Notes: generated by a model from the letters alone, not told the origin. Positions 41,236-52,776 are shown, counted from the first letter of the stretch. The stretch is DNA of 64,000 nt from Candidatus Pantoea floridensis (GCF_900215435.1 NZ_OCMY01000001.1:1364001-1428000); one strand, 5' to 3'. Numbers and translations are program-made.

Positions 41236-41263
41236 AACCCCCGACCGTTTCCGATCGAGGGTT
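41236..41263 (-). terminator. Imperfect hairpin after groL
   Basis: AACCC/GGGTT-based stem with internal mismatches, followed on the minus strand by a U-rich tract (A run at 41233-41237), 28 bases after the groL stop. Confidence 0.6.
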
Positions 41264-41291
41264 TTCAGATGGCTTAAGCCGTCAGGGGCAA

Positions 41292-42956
<1,665 letters not shown>

Positions 42957-42990
42957 TTAAATTCGTTTCGTTCAGTGAATTACGCGTAAA

Positions 42991-43284
42991 TTACGCTTCA
43001 ACAACCGCAAGGATGTCGCTTTCGGAGATGATCAGAACTTCTTCGTTGTCGATTTTCTCGGTCTTAGCACCGTAGCCTTCGCTGAAAATCACCAGATCAC
43101 CCACTTTCACGTCCAAAGGCTTAACTTCACCGTTTTCCAGGATGCGGCCTTTGCCAACAGCCAGGACTTCACCGCGGGTAGATTTACCGGCAGCTGAACC
43201 GGTCAGCACGATGCCGCCCGCTGATTTAGCTTCAACTTCTTTACGCTTGACGATGACGCGATCGTGCAATGGACGAATTTTCAT
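42991..43284 (-). CDS. groS: Co-chaperonin GroES (10 kDa)
   Basis: The 97-residue protein (E. coli length) has [20 protein letters not shown], the mobile loop [17 protein letters not shown] and the conserved [14 protein letters not shown] end. It caps the GroEL ring. The frame extends to 43311, but the ATG at 43284 with an AGGAGA site is the start. First gene of the groESL operon behind a sigma-32 promoter. Confidence 0.98.
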   Translation of the reverse strand: MKIRPLHDRVIVKRKEVEAKSAGGIVLTGSAAGKSTRGEVLAVGKGRILENGEVKPLDVKVGDLVIFSEGYGAKTEKIDNEEVLIISESDILAVVEA

Positions 43285-43367
43285 TTGATAGCTCTCCTTT
43301 GAGAAGTCCAATCATTCATTTTTTGGGTTAGAACCGGACTGCTTGGCTTCCGGCCTCGTGCTGGAAG

Positions 43368-43395
43368 AGATAGGGGCAATAAGTGGGCTTTCAAG
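43368..43395 (-). promoter_or_regulatory. Sigma-32 (heat-shock) promoter of groESL
   Basis: On the minus strand: -35 CTTGAAA (43389-43395) and -10 CCCCTATCT (43368-43376) with a 12-base spacer, close to the RpoH consensus CTTGAAA / CCCCAT-T. The start would be about 75 bases before groS. Confidence 0.8.
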
Positions 43396-43477
43396 GGCAA
43401 AAAATATAAATATTTTCGTTTCTGCAACAGATGGCGAAAAATGCAGCAAAAAGGCGGCTTGCGCCGCCTTCTTTTGC

Positions 43478-43930
43478 TTATTGGTCTTTATCGTGACCAA
43501 TCCGATCTTGATCCTTACGCTCGTATTCACCGTCCACAGTGAATCCCGCATCGGGGCCAGCGCCCGGGCCGCGCCATACGCGCAGATGCGGCATCAGCTT
43601 CAGCGTCAGATGCTTCTGCACCGGTGGTAGCAGCAGCAATAATCCGAGGAAGTCGGTGAAGAAACCAGGCAACAGCAGCAGGAAGCCGGAGATGATTAAC
43701 GAAACGCTTTTCGTCATCTCTGCCGCCGGGCTTTCATTGCGCGCCAGCTTCTCCTGCATCAGCCGGAAGTTCTTCATGCCCTGATTCTTCACCAGCGAAA
43801 CGCCAATCGCCGAGGTAAAAATCACCAGCAGCATGGTGAGCAGCACGCCCAGCGCATGCGCGACCTGAATGAAGATTGAGATTTCAATCCAGGCTAATAC
43901 GAAAAAAATTAGTAACGGTAACCAGCGCAC
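43478..43930 (-). CDS. fxsA: Membrane protein FxsA
   Basis: The 150-residue protein has three to four membrane helices (LPLLIFFVLAWIEISIFI, ALGVLLTMLLVIFTSAIG, and a long LLLLPGFFTDFLGLLLLL segment) and the conserved VQKHLTLKLMPHLR before a polar tail. Overexpression relieves phage T7 exclusion by F in E. coli; normal role unknown. The start is GTG (43930) with an AGGAG site, matching the E. coli start MRWLPL; the upstream extension is rejected. Confidence 0.9.
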   Translation of the reverse strand: MRWLPLLIFFVLAWIEISIFIQVAHALGVLLTMLLVIFTSAIGVSLVKNQGMKNFRLMQEKLARNESPAAEMTKSVSLIISGFLLLLPGFFTDFLGLLLLLPPVQKHLTLKLMPHLRVWRGPGAGPDAGFTVDGEYERKDQDRIGHDKDQ

Positions 43931-44305
43931 CGAATTCTCCTGTGAGTTGGAGCTGCCCCGCAAATCGCCAGGCAGCAGAAAGGGTTGGTCTGCAAGACCG
44001 TATGGATAGAGATGGGCATCTGAACGGGCAATTTCAACCGAACCTGCCATTTTTTTCCCACTGACTTAAAATTGCGAAGTACATCACATATCGTTATTAC
44101 CGCTGGGCCTGCAAATGCCCGTAAAGTGATCTGTGCACAAACAATTCTGTAACATCAGAATATGATCGTGCCCGTCAGCGCGAAGATGGATAATATGTCG
44201 GCGCTGACATTCCACGACAATATAATCGCTTCACCTGCACGTTATTTGCCGCCCGTCCAACCGGACGCCCGGTAGTAACAAGGCAGCAATAATAAGAAGG
44301 TAATC
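43931..44305. promoter_or_regulatory. fxsA-aspA divergent region
   Basis: The region holds the aspA promoter: a consensus -10 TATAAT at 44221-44226, about 80 bases before the aspA ATG, with no good -35, which suggests activator dependence (aspA is CRP- and FNR-linked in E. coli). A partly CRP-like sequence (AGTGATCTGTGCACA, near 44127-44141) is too far and too imperfect to assign. The yjeH gene of E. coli is not here. Confidence 0.45.
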
Positions 44306-45742
44306 ATGGCGAACAACATTCGTATCGAAGAAGACCTGTTAGGCATGCGCGAAGTTCCAGCAGATGCTTACTACGGTGTTCATACTCTGCGTGCGATTGA
44401 AAACTTCTATATTAGTAATAATAAAATCAGTGACATACCGGAATTTGTTCGCGGTATGGTCATGGTGAAGAAAGCAGCCGCGCTCGCCAACAAAGAGCTG
44501 CAAACCATTCCCCGCAACATCGCAAACACCATTATCCAGGCGTGTGATGAGGTGCTGAATAACGGCAAATGCATGGATCAGTTCCCGGTTGACGTCTATC
44601 AGGGCGGCGCGGGCACCTCGGTTAACATGAACACCAATGAAGTGCTGGCCAACATCGGTCTGGAGCTGATGGGCCACCAGAAGGGTGAATATCAGTATCT
44701 TAATCCCAACGATCACGTGAATAAGTGTCAATCGACCAATGATGCTTATCCAACCGGTTTCCGCATCGCGGTTTATGCTTCGATCCTAAAACTGCTCGAT
44801 GGCATCAACCAGCTGAGCGAAGGCTTCCAGCGTAAGGCCGTCGAATTCGAAAACATCCTGAAAATGGGCCGCACCCAGTTGCAGGATGCGGTGCCGATGA
44901 CGCTGGGCCAGGAGTTCCACGCGTTTAACGTGCTGCTGAATGAAGAGACGCGCAGTATTCTGCGTACCGCCGAACTGTTGCTGGAAGTGAACCTTGGCGC
45001 AACGGCAATCGGTACTCGCCTGAACACACCGGATGGCTATCAGCAGCTGGCGGTACAGCGTCTGGCGGAAGTGAGCAATCTGCCGGTGGTGCCGGCAGAA
45101 GATCTGATTGAAGCCACCTCCGACTGCGGTGCCTATGTGATGGTCCACTCTGCGCTGAAACGTCTGGCGGTGAAACTGTCGAAAATCTGTAACGACCTGC
45201 GCCTGCTCTCCTCCGGTCCACGCGCTGGCCTGAATGAAATCAACCTGCCCGAACTGCAGGCCGGTTCTTCCATCATGCCCGCCAAAGTGAACCCGGTCGT
45301 ACCAGAAGTAGTGAATCAGGTGTGCTTTAAAGTGATTGGTAACGACATCACCGTCACCATGGCATCTGAAGCCGGTCAGCTGCAGCTGAACGTGATGGAG
45401 CCAGTCATTGGCCAGGCCTTGTTCGAATCGATCAGCATTCTGACCAACGCCTGCTTCAACCTGCTGGAAAAATGCGTTAACGGCATCACCGCAAACAAAG
45501 CGGTATGTGAAGCCTACGTGTTTAACTCAATCGGTATTGTTACTTACCTCAACCCGTATATTGGCCACCATAACGGCGATATCGTGGGTAAGATTTGTGC
45601 CGAAACCGGTAAAAGCGTGCGGGAAGTGGTGCTGGAGCGCGGCCTGCTGACCGAAGCGGAGCTGGACGATATTTTCTCTATCCAGAACCTGATGTATCCG
45701 GTTTATAAAGCGAAACGTTACACCGACGAAAACGAACAGTAA
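44306..45742 (+). CDS. aspA: Aspartate ammonia-lyase (aspartase)
   Basis: The 478-residue enzyme belongs to the fumarase/aspartase superfamily: signature [12 protein letters not shown] (catalytic Ser loop), substrate motifs [11 protein letters not shown] and the QSTNDAYPT region. It deaminates aspartate to fumarate and ammonia. Length equals E. coli AspA. dcuA follows, but a strong terminator lies between them. The fumarate reductase genes, which in E. coli lie in the same block, are missing. Confidence 0.97.
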   Translation: MANNIRIEEDLLGMREVPADAYYGVHTLRAIENFYISNNKISDIPEFVRGMVMVKKAAALANKELQTIPRNIANTIIQACDEVLNNGKCMDQFPVDVYQGGAGTSVNMNTNEVLANIGLELMGHQKGEYQYLNPNDHVNKCQSTNDAYPTGFRIAVYASILKLLDGINQLSEGFQRKAVEFENILKMGRTQLQDAVPMTLGQEFHAFNVLLNEETRSILRTAELLLEVNLGATAIGTRLNTPDGYQQLAVQRLAEVSNLPVVPAEDLIEATSDCGAYVMVHSALKRLAVKLSKICNDLRLLSSGPRAGLNEINLPELQAGSSIMPAKVNPVVPEVVNQVCFKVIGNDITVTMASEAGQLQLNVMEPVIGQALFESISILTNACFNLLEKCVNGITANKAVCEAYVFNSIGIVTYLNPYIGHHNGDIVGKICAETGKSVREVVLERGLLTEAELDDIFSIQNLMYPVYKAKRYTDENEQ

Positions 45743-45763
45743 TCAGCTCCAGATCACGTTGCC

Positions 45764-45799
45764 AAAAGCACGCCCGTATACAATGCGGCGTGCTTTTTT
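45764..45799 (+). terminator. Terminator of aspA
   Basis: Stem GCACGCC/GGCGTGC (45768-45793), extended by AAAA/TTTT, with a 12-base loop and a six-T run. Confidence 0.85.
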
Positions 45800-45859
45800 C
45801 ATTTTGGCGGCAACAATATTAAGAGCTTCGGTGTGTCCGCGGCTCAGGGAGTGGAACGA

Positions 45860-47161
45860 ATGGTAATAGTAGAGTTGATGATTGTGCTGCTGGCGATCTG
45901 GCTCGGTGCGCGACTGGGCGGCATCGGCATTGGTTTCGCGGGCGGCTTGGGTGTGCTGGCGCTGACACTGTTTTGCGGCCTTAAACCCGGTGCCATCCCG
46001 TTTGATGTGATCGAAATAATCATGGCAGTCATTGCTGCGATCGCGGCGATGCAGATCGCCGGCGGCCTGGATTATCTGGTGGGATTAGCAGAACGCCTGC
46101 TGCGTCGCCATCCCCGCTACGTTACCTTCCTTGCGCCGCTGGTGACCTATGTCATGACGCTGCTGGCTGGCACCGGCCACACCGCTTTCTCCACCTTGCC
46201 GGTGATTGCCGAAGTAGCAAAAGAGCAAGGCGTGCGCCCTTCCCGTCCGTTATCGATTGCCGTCGTTGCTTCGCAAATCGCCATCACCGCCTCGCCGCTT
46301 TCGGCTGCGGTGGTGTTTTTCGCTTCCGTCCTCGAGCCACACGGCGTGAGTTATCTGGCGCTGCTCGGCGTAGCGCTGCCGTCAACCATGGCGGCAATCT
46401 TCTGTGCTGCCGTCATCACCAGCTTCCTTGGCAAAGAGCTCAAAGAGGATGAGGTGTATCAGGCGCGTTTAGCAAAGGGCGAGGTAAAGCTACGCGGTGA
46501 GCAGGTTTACCACATCAAACCCGGGGCGAAACGCGCAGTGCTATTGTTCCTGATCGGTATCGCCGCGGTGGTACTGTATGCCACAGCGATCAGCGACAGC
46601 GTTGGGCTGATCAGCAATCCCGTGCTGCCGCGCAACGAAGCTATCGTGGTATTTATGCTCACCGTTGCCACGCTGATTTGCCTGACCTGCAAAGTCGATA
46701 CCGGTGAAATTCTCAGCGCCAGCACCTTTAAATCCGGCATGAGCGCCTGTATCTGCGTAATGGGTGTGGCCTGGCTGGGCGATACCTTTGTTAAAGCGCA
46801 TTTGGCCGATATCCAAACCCTGGCCGGCGATATGTTGCAAAGTTATCCGTGGATGCTGGCGCTGGTGCTGTTCTTTGCCGCCACGCTGCTCTATTCGCAG
46901 GCCGCGACCACCAAAGCCTTAATGCCCGCCGCGCTGATGCTTGGGGTGTCGCCGCTGGCGGCGGTGGCTTCGTTTGCTGCGGTATCCGCGCTGTTCGTGC
47001 TGCCAACCTACCCGACGCTGCTGGCGGCGGTGGAAATGGATGACACCGGCTCAACCCGTATCGGCAAGTTTGTGTTCAATCACTCCTTTATTATCCCCGG
47101 CGTGTTGGCGATTGCCTTCTCGGTGGCGTTTGGCTTCCTGTTCGGCAGCCTGATCCTGTAG
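45860..47161 (+). CDS. dcuA: Anaerobic C4-dicarboxylate transporter DcuA
   Basis: The 433-residue transporter (E. coli length) has ten or more membrane helices and Dcu-family segments [21 protein letters not shown] and [21 protein letters not shown]. It exchanges aspartate, fumarate or malate for succinate. The frame is open from 45833, but the ATG at 45860 ([16 protein letters not shown]) has a GGGAG site and matches E. coli. cutA, which follows in E. coli, is missing. Confidence 0.94.
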   Translation: MVIVELMIVLLAIWLGARLGGIGIGFAGGLGVLALTLFCGLKPGAIPFDVIEIIMAVIAAIAAMQIAGGLDYLVGLAERLLRRHPRYVTFLAPLVTYVMTLLAGTGHTAFSTLPVIAEVAKEQGVRPSRPLSIAVVASQIAITASPLSAAVVFFASVLEPHGVSYLALLGVALPSTMAAIFCAAVITSFLGKELKEDEVYQARLAKGEVKLRGEQVYHIKPGAKRAVLLFLIGIAAVVLYATAISDSVGLISNPVLPRNEAIVVFMLTVATLICLTCKVDTGEILSASTFKSGMSACICVMGVAWLGDTFVKAHLADIQTLAGDMLQSYPWMLALVLFFAATLLYSQAATTKALMPAALMLGVSPLAAVASFAAVSALFVLPTYPTLLAAVEMDDTGSTRIGKFVFNHSFIIPGVLAIAFSVAFGFLFGSLIL

Positions 47162-47244
47162 CGCCGTTACATCCTGAAAACCTCGTGGCGAGGCGGCCGT
47201 GCTATCATCGCGGCTTATTCGCCACCGGAGCTGATTCATTCGTT

Positions 47245-48945
47245 ATGGCTGCACGACTCTTTCGCCTTGCCGGCTTTTGCCTGGCGCTGGTCTTCTGCCT
47301 TCCGGCACAAGCCTCACTCTTCTCATCCAACAACAACAGCCGCTTTGTACCGGTCGATCAGGCCTTTGCCTTTGATTTCAGCCAGCAGGGAAATCAGCTG
47401 ACGCTAAGCTGGAAGGTGAAGGATGGCTACTATCTTTATCGCCAGCAAATCCACGTCACGCCGCACAAGGCGCAGATTTCTCCCCTTAGCTTGCCGCCGG
47501 GCCAGCCGCACGAAGATGAGTTCTACGGCAAAAGTGAAATCTATCCGCAGGATCTGCAGCTGCCGATCACCCTGCGCCAGGCCGATGCAGGTGCGACCGT
47601 CACCGTGACGTATCAAGGCTGCGCTGCCGCTGGATTTTGTTATCCGCCCGAAACCCGCAGTGTGCCGCTCAGCGCAGTGGCCGCCAATCAGGATGCGCCC
47701 GCTGCCAGCGCGCAGCCAACGAATCACAGCACGCCGCTGCCGTTCTCCCCGCTGTGGGCGCTGTTGATTGGTATTGGCGTGGCCTTCACGCCGTGCGTGC
47801 TGCCGATGTACCCATTGATCTCCAGCATCATTTTGGGTGGCCCGCGCCGTTATTCCATGGGACGGCTGTTTGCGCTGGCGATGGTCTACGTGCAGGGCAT
47901 GGCGCTGACGTACACCGTGCTCGGCATGGTGGTCGCGGCAGCGGGATTACGCTTCCAGGCGGCGCTACAGCATCCTTACGTCTTGATTGGCTTATCGGCG
48001 CTGTTCATGCTGCTGGCGCTGTCGATGTTTGGCTTGTTCTCGCTGCAGTTGCCTTCCAGCCTGCAAACCCGCCTCACCCTGTGGAGCAATCGTCAGCAAG
48101 GCGGGTCGCTGCCGGGCGTGTTTATGATGGGTGCTTTGGCAGGTTTGATCTGTTCGCCCTGCACCACCGCGCCGCTTAGCGCCATTCTGCTGTATATCGC
48201 ACAGAGCGGAAATCTGTGGGCCGGTGCCGGCACGCTGTGGCTGTACGCCTTTGGCATGGGCCTGCCGCTGATTGCCGTGACGATGTTTGGCAACAAGCTG
48301 CTGCCGAAGAGCGGGCCGTGGATGCAAACGGTGAAAGAGGGCTTTGGCTTTGTGATTCTGGCGCTGCCGGTTTTTCTGCTGGAGCGAGTCATTGGCGATA
48401 TGTGGGGCTTACGTCTGTGGAGCCTGCTCGGCGTGGCGTTTTTCGCCTGGGCATTCAGCCTCAGCCTGCGGGCGACCGGCAAATGGCGGGTGCTGCAGAT
48501 CCTCATGCTGGCCGCTGCGCTCGTCAGCGCTCGCCCCTTACAGGATTGGGCATTTGGCAGCGGCAGTAGCGCGCAAGCCGTGGCGCATCTGCCGTTCCAC
48601 ACCATCAGCAGCAGCGATCAGCTCGAGAGCGCGCTACAGCAGGCGCAGGGCCGCATCACCATGGTCGATTTGTATGCCGACTGGTGCGTCGCCTGCAAGG
48701 AGTTCGAGAAATACACCTTTAGCGACGATGGCGTGCGCAGCGCGCTGAGCCAGGTGCAGCTGCTGCAGGCCAACGTCACCGCCAACAACGCGCAGGACAA
48801 TGCGCTGCTGCAGCATCTGCAGGTGTTAGGCTTGCCGACCATTCTGTTCTTCGATGCGCAAGGCAACGAGATTCCCGATTCGCGTGTTACCGGCTTCCTT
48901 AACGCCGCCGATTTCCGTGCACATTTGCACAATGTGTCGCGTTAA
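47245..48945 (+). CDS. dsbD: Thiol:disulfide interchange protein DsbD
   Basis: The 566-residue protein has a signal peptide, a periplasmic immunoglobulin-like alpha domain (Cys pair in [11 protein letters not shown]), eight membrane helices with the two redox cysteines in [11 protein letters not shown] and CSPCTTAP, and a C-terminal thioredoxin-like gamma domain with DWCVACKE. It carries electrons from cytosolic thioredoxin to DsbC, DsbG and CcmG. The ATG at 47245 gives the signal peptide; the GTG at 47185 does not. Confidence 0.95.
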   Translation: MAARLFRLAGFCLALVFCLPAQASLFSSNNNSRFVPVDQAFAFDFSQQGNQLTLSWKVKDGYYLYRQQIHVTPHKAQISPLSLPPGQPHEDEFYGKSEIYPQDLQLPITLRQADAGATVTVTYQGCAAAGFCYPPETRSVPLSAVAANQDAPAASAQPTNHSTPLPFSPLWALLIGIGVAFTPCVLPMYPLISSIILGGPRRYSMGRLFALAMVYVQGMALTYTVLGMVVAAAGLRFQAALQHPYVLIGLSALFMLLALSMFGLFSLQLPSSLQTRLTLWSNRQQGGSLPGVFMMGALAGLICSPCTTAPLSAILLYIAQSGNLWAGAGTLWLYAFGMGLPLIAVTMFGNKLLPKSGPWMQTVKEGFGFVILALPVFLLERVIGDMWGLRLWSLLGVAFFAWAFSLSLRATGKWRVLQILMLAAALVSARPLQDWAFGSGSSAQAVAHLPFHTISSSDQLESALQQAQGRITMVDLYADWCVACKEFEKYTFSDDGVRSALSQVQLLQANVTANNAQDNALLQHLQVLGLPTILFFDAQGNEIPDSRVTGFLNAADFRAHLHNVSR

Positions 48946-49011
48946 ACGACACTGTCTGCAGGACACTGCCCGTTCGTCCGCGAGCGGGCCCGCATTCCAG
49001 AGGAGAGTCAC

Positions 49012-49590
49012 TTGCAACGTGAACAAATACTCGAGCATGCGCTGAATGTGCTCGAACAGAGCGGCCTGGCCGCCACCACGTCTTTAGCGCAGCTGGCGGG
49101 CGAAAGCGGCCTTGAAGCGGAGCAGCTCACGCGCTTCTGGCCCGATCGTGACGCCCTGCTCTACGACGCATTGCGCTATCACGGCCAGCAAATTGATAGC
49201 TGGCGCCGCCAGGTTCAACTCAATGACCATCTCAGCGCCGAACAAAAGCTGCTGGCGCGCTACGAAGTGCTAAGCGAATACGTTAGCAAAGGCCGCTTTC
49301 CGGGCTGTTTGTTTATCGCCGCCTGTAGTTTCTACCCGCAGCCCGATCAGCCCGTCCATCAGTTAGCCGAACAGCAAAAACGCAGCTCCTGGCAGTTTAC
49401 CCATGAAATTCTGGTCGATTTAGCGCTGGATAATCCCACCATGGTGGCCGATCAGATGGAGTTGATTCTGGAAGGTTGCCTGAGCAAGCTGCTGGTGAAA
49501 CGCAACGTACAGGATGTGGAAACGGCGCGCCGCTTAGCGGAAGATGTGCTCGGCATTGCGCTGTGTCGTCAGAATGGCGCACTGGCGTAG
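49012..49590 (+). CDS. yjdC: TetR-family regulator YjdC
   Basis: The 192-residue protein has an N-terminal TetR helix-turn-helix (residues about 1-50, LAATTSLAQLAGESGLEAEQLTRFW) and the YjdC C-terminal domain (GRFPGCLFIAACSFYP). The start codon is TTG with a strong GAGGAGA site; the first residues MQRE match the E. coli protein. Targets are unknown. It lies between dsbD and tRNA-Phe, as in E. coli. Confidence 0.88.
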   Translation: MQREQILEHALNVLEQSGLAATTSLAQLAGESGLEAEQLTRFWPDRDALLYDALRYHGQQIDSWRRQVQLNDHLSAEQKLLARYEVLSEYVSKGRFPGCLFIAACSFYPQPDQPVHQLAEQQKRSSWQFTHEILVDLALDNPTMVADQMELILEGCLSKLLVKRNVQDVETARRLAEDVLGIALCRQNGALA

Positions 49591-49659
49591 CCTTTTTATC
49601 CATCTTGTCTGAAAAGCCAGCAATCAATCACGATTGCTACGTTTTTTTGACGAAAGCCG

Positions 49660-49688
49660 TTGACGGCTGTGAGCCATTAGGGTTTAAT
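49660..49688 (+). promoter_or_regulatory. Promoter of tRNA-Phe
   Basis: -35 TTGACG (49660-49665), 17-base spacer, -10 TTTAAT (49683-49688), followed by a GC-rich discriminator (GCGCCCC) typical of stable-RNA promoters. Confidence 0.75.
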
Positions 49689-49698
49689 GCGCCCCGTT

Positions 49699-49774
49699 GC
49701 CCGGATAGCTCAGTCGGTAGAGCAGGGGATTGAAAATCCCCGTGTCCGTGGTTCGATTCCGCGTCCGGGCACCA
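49699..49774 (+). tRNA. pheU: tRNA-Phe (anticodon GAA)
   Basis: A 76-base tRNA including the encoded CCA. The acceptor GCCCGGA pairs with TCCGGGC; D arm GCTCAGTCGGTAGAGC; anticodon stem GGGGA/TCCCC with loop containing GAA; T arm with GGTTCGATTCC. Location after yjdC corresponds to E. coli pheU, a well known island insertion site. Confidence 0.97.
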
Positions 49775-49782
49775 ACATTTAG

Positions 49783-49808
49783 AAAACCCAGCTTATGGCT
49801 GGGTTTTT
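49783..49808 (+). terminator. Terminator after tRNA-Phe
   Basis: Stem AAAACCCAGC/GCTGGGTTTT with a 5-base loop, followed by T, 9 bases after the tRNA. Confidence 0.85.
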
Positions 49809-49862
49809 GCTTTTCTGCGAACTAAAAATGATGCCGATTTTACACTGACATCTTCATCCACA

Positions 49863-50162
49863 TCAGATCTGAAATACCCGGCCATCCCCGGTAGGAAGTT
49901 CTACGTTCAAGCTCAGTTTACCGCCCAAAGCCTCGACATATTTTTTCAGACTTGAAAGTTTTATCTCATCACCTCGAGCCTCAATTGCGGCAATAGCAGG
50001 TTGCGATATACCCATTTTTTCAGCCAACTGAAACTGGGAAAGTTCCAGTTCCTCACGCAATTGGCGCAGGCGAATCTCAATGATTTTTTGGTCGGTCTTA
50101 TTCTTAATACGCTCCTGAGACTCTGGGGAGCGCTGGACAATCAATTCTTCAAGTTTTGGCAT
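49863..50162 (-). CDS. HigA-like antitoxin (XRE family)
   Basis: The 99-residue protein has a helix-turn-helix (residues about 35-90: LRQLREELELSQFQLAEKMGISQPAIAAIEARGDEIKLSSLKKYVEALGG). In the HigBA type, the antitoxin neutralises the toxin and represses the operon. It overlaps the upstream toxin gene by 14 bases; the toxin-first order is typical of higBA. The C-terminal segment KLSLNVELPTGDGRVFQI is likely the toxin contact or dimer strand (inference). Confidence 0.85.
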   Translation of the reverse strand: MPKLEELIVQRSPESQERIKNKTDQKIIEIRLRQLREELELSQFQLAEKMGISQPAIAAIEARGDEIKLSSLKKYVEALGGKLSLNVELPTGDGRVFQI

Positions 50163-50514
50163 GGGTTAATTCCTCCAGATGCTGCTGATACTCTTTATCG
50201 GCCAGTTTGATCATCGATTGGTAGAAGCGCTTCTGATTCACACCGGTTTTATCACCCGCACAAAGCACGATAGCCTTCCTCACTGGATCGAACGCGAAAA
50301 ATGCGCGTATCGGCCTACCATTGCTTTGAATACGAAGCTCCTTCATGTTGGCAAAACGAGAGCCGGTAACAGTATCGACATCCGGTCTCCCCAACATTGG
50401 GCCGAACACCTTCAGCACTTCAAGGCTCGATAACACATCCTCAATCATTTCATCATCTTGTTCTTGCAGCCATGCTGCGAAGAGCAAAGTCGTTTCAACT
50501 TCCCAACTGTTCAA
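50149..50514 (-). CDS. HigB-like toxin (RelE/ParE superfamily, Gp49-like)
   Basis: A 121-residue protein of the phage-derived Gp49-like/HigB group: it contains LGRPDVDTVTGSRFANMKELRIQ, the core strand pattern RAFFAFDPVRKAIVLCAGDKTG and the C-terminal helix with YQSMIKLADKEYQQHLEE. Such toxins cut mRNA at the ribosome. It starts the operon 12 bases downstream of two operator-like palindromes and overlaps the antitoxin gene by 14 bases. Activity is inferred from the family only. Confidence 0.85.
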   Translation of the reverse strand: MNSWEVETTLLFAAWLQEQDDEMIEDVLSSLEVLKVFGPMLGRPDVDTVTGSRFANMKELRIQSNGRPIRAFFAFDPVRKAIVLCAGDKTGVNQKRFYQSMIKLADKEYQQHLEELTHAKT

Positions 50515-50525
50515 AATGCACTCTC

Positions 50526-50541
50526 ATAAACTGTAGTTTAT
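50526..50541. promoter_or_regulatory. Toxin-antitoxin operator palindrome 1
   Basis: ATAAACTGTAGTTTAT is a perfect 7-2-7 inverted repeat, 11 bases upstream of the toxin start codon. It shares the half-site ATAAACT with the second palindrome. Confidence 0.65.
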
Positions 50542-50550
50542 ATTCATGCC

Positions 50551-50570
50551 ATATAAACTGGAAGTTATAT
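50551..50570. promoter_or_regulatory. Toxin-antitoxin operator palindrome 2
   Basis: ATATAAACTGGAAGTTATAT, an imperfect inverted repeat sharing ATAAACT with palindrome 1; the two centres are 27 bases apart (about 2.5 helical turns), suitable for cooperative autorepression. Confidence 0.55.
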
Positions 50571-50974
50571 TTTAAGAGATGATTTGCATCAAGATTTCTG
50601 TCTGATGTTGCAGTGAACGTTTTAGATTTGAGAGCTGCCTCTGAAAAGAATTAAATATGCAGATAATACTTTTAATTTATCCCTCCATAATAAAATCCAA
50701 TAAAATTAATTATCAGAGAGTTAAAAACCCTCTAAATATTAATTCGTGATCCTGTTTCCGTTAGCCGTAACATCCCATAGGTAACATCCGCGCCATCCCG
50801 TAAGCTTATCCCATGCTAGCAAGTACCTGTTGATTCAGATCCTTATACGACACTCATCATTATTGAAGTGCCGAAAAGCCATGCCTAAATAATTAAGCAT
50901 CTTACATTTCCATTTAATTATTTACCCGTTAAAAAAATTCTATTAATTAAATTAGCCCCCACAGGAGAATAAAT
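50571..50974. other. AT-rich intergenic region, no gene seen
   Basis: About 400 bases, clearly richer in A+T than the flanking genes, with no credible open frame. It must hold the promoter for the gene at 50975, which has a good AGGAGA ribosome site. No integrase remnant or tRNA-end duplication was seen. Confidence 0.5.
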
Positions 50975-51670
50975 ATGAGCGCAGGAAACCGAATCTATTT
51001 ACGTCGTCCCACCGATGCCGAACCGCTGCTGGAAGCATTCCGTTGTTTACCGGCTGCGGTGGTAGCCGATTGCATGAGCCGCTTGCCCGCGTTGTCGTCG
51101 GAGATCAGTCTGAAAACCGCGCCGCGCCAGCCAGTGATGTGCGGCCTGGCCGTTACGGTCAAAGCCCGCTCTGGCGACAACCTGATGCTGCACAAAGCGT
51201 TAGACATGGCGGGCCGTAACGATGTGATCATCCTGTCGAATGAAGGCGATCGCAGCCAGTCATTGATGGGTGAAGTAATGGCGACCTACGCCAAACAACG
51301 CGGCATGGAAGGCATTGTCTTGGATGGTCCGGTACGCGATATCGAAGGGTTATCCCGCATGGATTTCCCGATCTACGCCGCAGGCCACACGCCGGGCGGT
51401 CCGTTCAAGGATGGCCCGGGGGAAATCAACGTGCCAATTGCCTGCGGCAAAATCCACGTCTCCCCAGGCGATATTGTGCTGGGCGACGCAGATGGCGTGA
51501 TTGTCATTCCACGCCAGGATGCGGCGCGCATTCTCGAAGCCGCGCAGGCTTATCTCATTGTTGATGAACAGAACTTTGAACTGGCGAAAACCGGCGCGCT
51601 GGAGCGCAGCTGGCTGGCGGAAACGCTGCGCAGCAAGCAGGTTGAAATCATTGATGATGTGTTTCGTTAA
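50975..51670 (+). CDS. RraA-like / 4-hydroxy-4-methyl-2-oxoglutarate aldolase-family protein
   Basis: The 231-residue protein has the RraA/HMG-aldolase fold motifs: VVADCMSR, the substrate loop GEVMATYAKQRGMEGIVLDGPVRD with the catalytic-type Arg-Asp pair, and GDIVLGDADGVIVIPR near residue 170. The family includes class II pyruvate aldolases (metal-dependent) and the RNase E inhibitor RraA. The conserved Asp-Gly-x-x-Arg-Asp pattern favours an aldolase or decarboxylase on an oxo acid. It is alone, followed by a REP element. Confidence 0.8.
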   Translation: MSAGNRIYLRRPTDAEPLLEAFRCLPAAVVADCMSRLPALSSEISLKTAPRQPVMCGLAVTVKARSGDNLMLHKALDMAGRNDVIILSNEGDRSQSLMGEVMATYAKQRGMEGIVLDGPVRDIEGLSRMDFPIYAAGHTPGGPFKDGPGEINVPIACGKIHVSPGDIVLGDADGVIVIPRQDAARILEAAQAYLIVDEQNFELAKTGALERSWLAETLRSKQVEIIDDVFR

Positions 51671-51693
51671 CGCAATGCCAATGTTTCCCCCTT

Positions 51694-51718
51694 GTAGGGT
51701 GCGCCTTCATGCGCACCC
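51694..51718. repeat. GTAG-type REP element 1
   Basis: Starts GTAG and continues with a perfect stem GGGTGCGC/GCGCACCC (loop CTTCAT). It lies between two convergent genes and could also end transcription. Confidence 0.75.
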
Positions 51719-51720
51719 TG

Positions 51721-52641
51721 CTAAGGCGTGCTGCTCACCATTGCCAGTTTGCGCTGGCGATTCTCACGCCACACCGCGAAAATGCCGGCCAGCGCCACCA
51801 CTGACGCCCCCAACAAGGTCGTGCTGCCCGGCAAACTATGCAGAAATAGATAGCCAATCAGCATCGACCACACCAGCGTGGTGTAATCGAACGGCGCCAG
51901 CAGCGAGGCATCAGCGTAGCGCAGGCTCAGCGTGACCAGGATCTGCGCCAGGCCACCAAACAAACCGCAGCCCACCAGCAATAACAGCTGCAACGCATTG
52001 GGTGTGGTCCAGCCGAACAGCGCCGTTGTCAGGCCGATAAGGGTGGTCATCAGCGAGAAATAGAACACAATCGCGCCCGGCTTCTCGATGCCGTTAAGAA
52101 AGCGGATTTGCACGTTCGAGGTCGCCGAACAGAGCGCCGCAATCAACGCAAACGCCACGCCGAGGCTGGTCGTCGCGTTGCTGGCCTGGCTGGAAAATAG
52201 CGCGCCGCTGGCGCTCAGACTGGAGGAAAGCATAATCAAAATGCCGGATAACCCCACCACCACCGCTACCCAGCGCGACATCCGCACCCGCTCTTTAAGC
52301 AGCATCGCCGCCAAAATGACCGTAAACAGCGGTGCTGCGTAGCTCAGCGCCGTCGCATCGGCCAGCGAGATATACACCAGCGCCAGATAGTTAAAATACA
52401 TGCCGCCGGTGCCGGAGAAACCGCGAATAAAGTGGCCAAACAGGTTACGCGTTTTGAGATTTTCCAGCACCTTACCCTGCGCTTTTAGCCATATCAACAG
52501 CGGAAACAGGGCGATAAAACTGCGGAAAAAAATCACTTCACCGGTAGGGATCGCGCCATTCAATCCTTTTACACACGCCAGCATCAATGTGGCGCACAGC
52601 GCAGCCAAAATCTTCAGTAACACGCCTAATCGGGCATTCAT
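51721..52641 (-). CDS. EamA-family (DMT superfamily) transporter
   Basis: A 306-residue protein with ten predicted membrane helices in two EamA repeats (first about residues 6-138 with GEVIFFRSFIALFPLLIWL; second about 160-290 with PFDYTTLVWSMLIGYLF). The family exports amino acids, nucleobases or other metabolites; the substrate cannot be told. The end is convergent with the RraA-like gene, separated by a REP element. Confidence 0.82.
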   Translation of the reverse strand: MNARLGVLLKILAALCATLMLACVKGLNGAIPTGEVIFFRSFIALFPLLIWLKAQGKVLENLKTRNLFGHFIRGFSGTGGMYFNYLALVYISLADATALSYAAPLFTVILAAMLLKERVRMSRWVAVVVGLSGILIMLSSSLSASGALFSSQASNATTSLGVAFALIAALCSATSNVQIRFLNGIEKPGAIVFYFSLMTTLIGLTTALFGWTTPNALQLLLLVGCGLFGGLAQILVTLSLRYADASLLAPFDYTTLVWSMLIGYLFLHSLPGSTTLLGASVVALAGIFAVWRENRQRKLAMVSSTP

Positions 52642-52776
52642 GCTTCTCTATTCTCTCTACCACGTGCAATCGGCGGGACTGCCGAGAGGACATGCGTGCA
52701 GCGTGGCGAGAAAAGTGTGCGCTGGATAACACTTTTTCGCTCTGCCTGAATAGAAAGAACTTATGTCCCCGTGGTC

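Noticed and set aside
47185..47244. GTG start of DsbD 20 codons upstream
   Set aside because: It would bury the signal peptide behind a polar arginine-rich segment; the ATG at 47245 begins the signal peptide directly.
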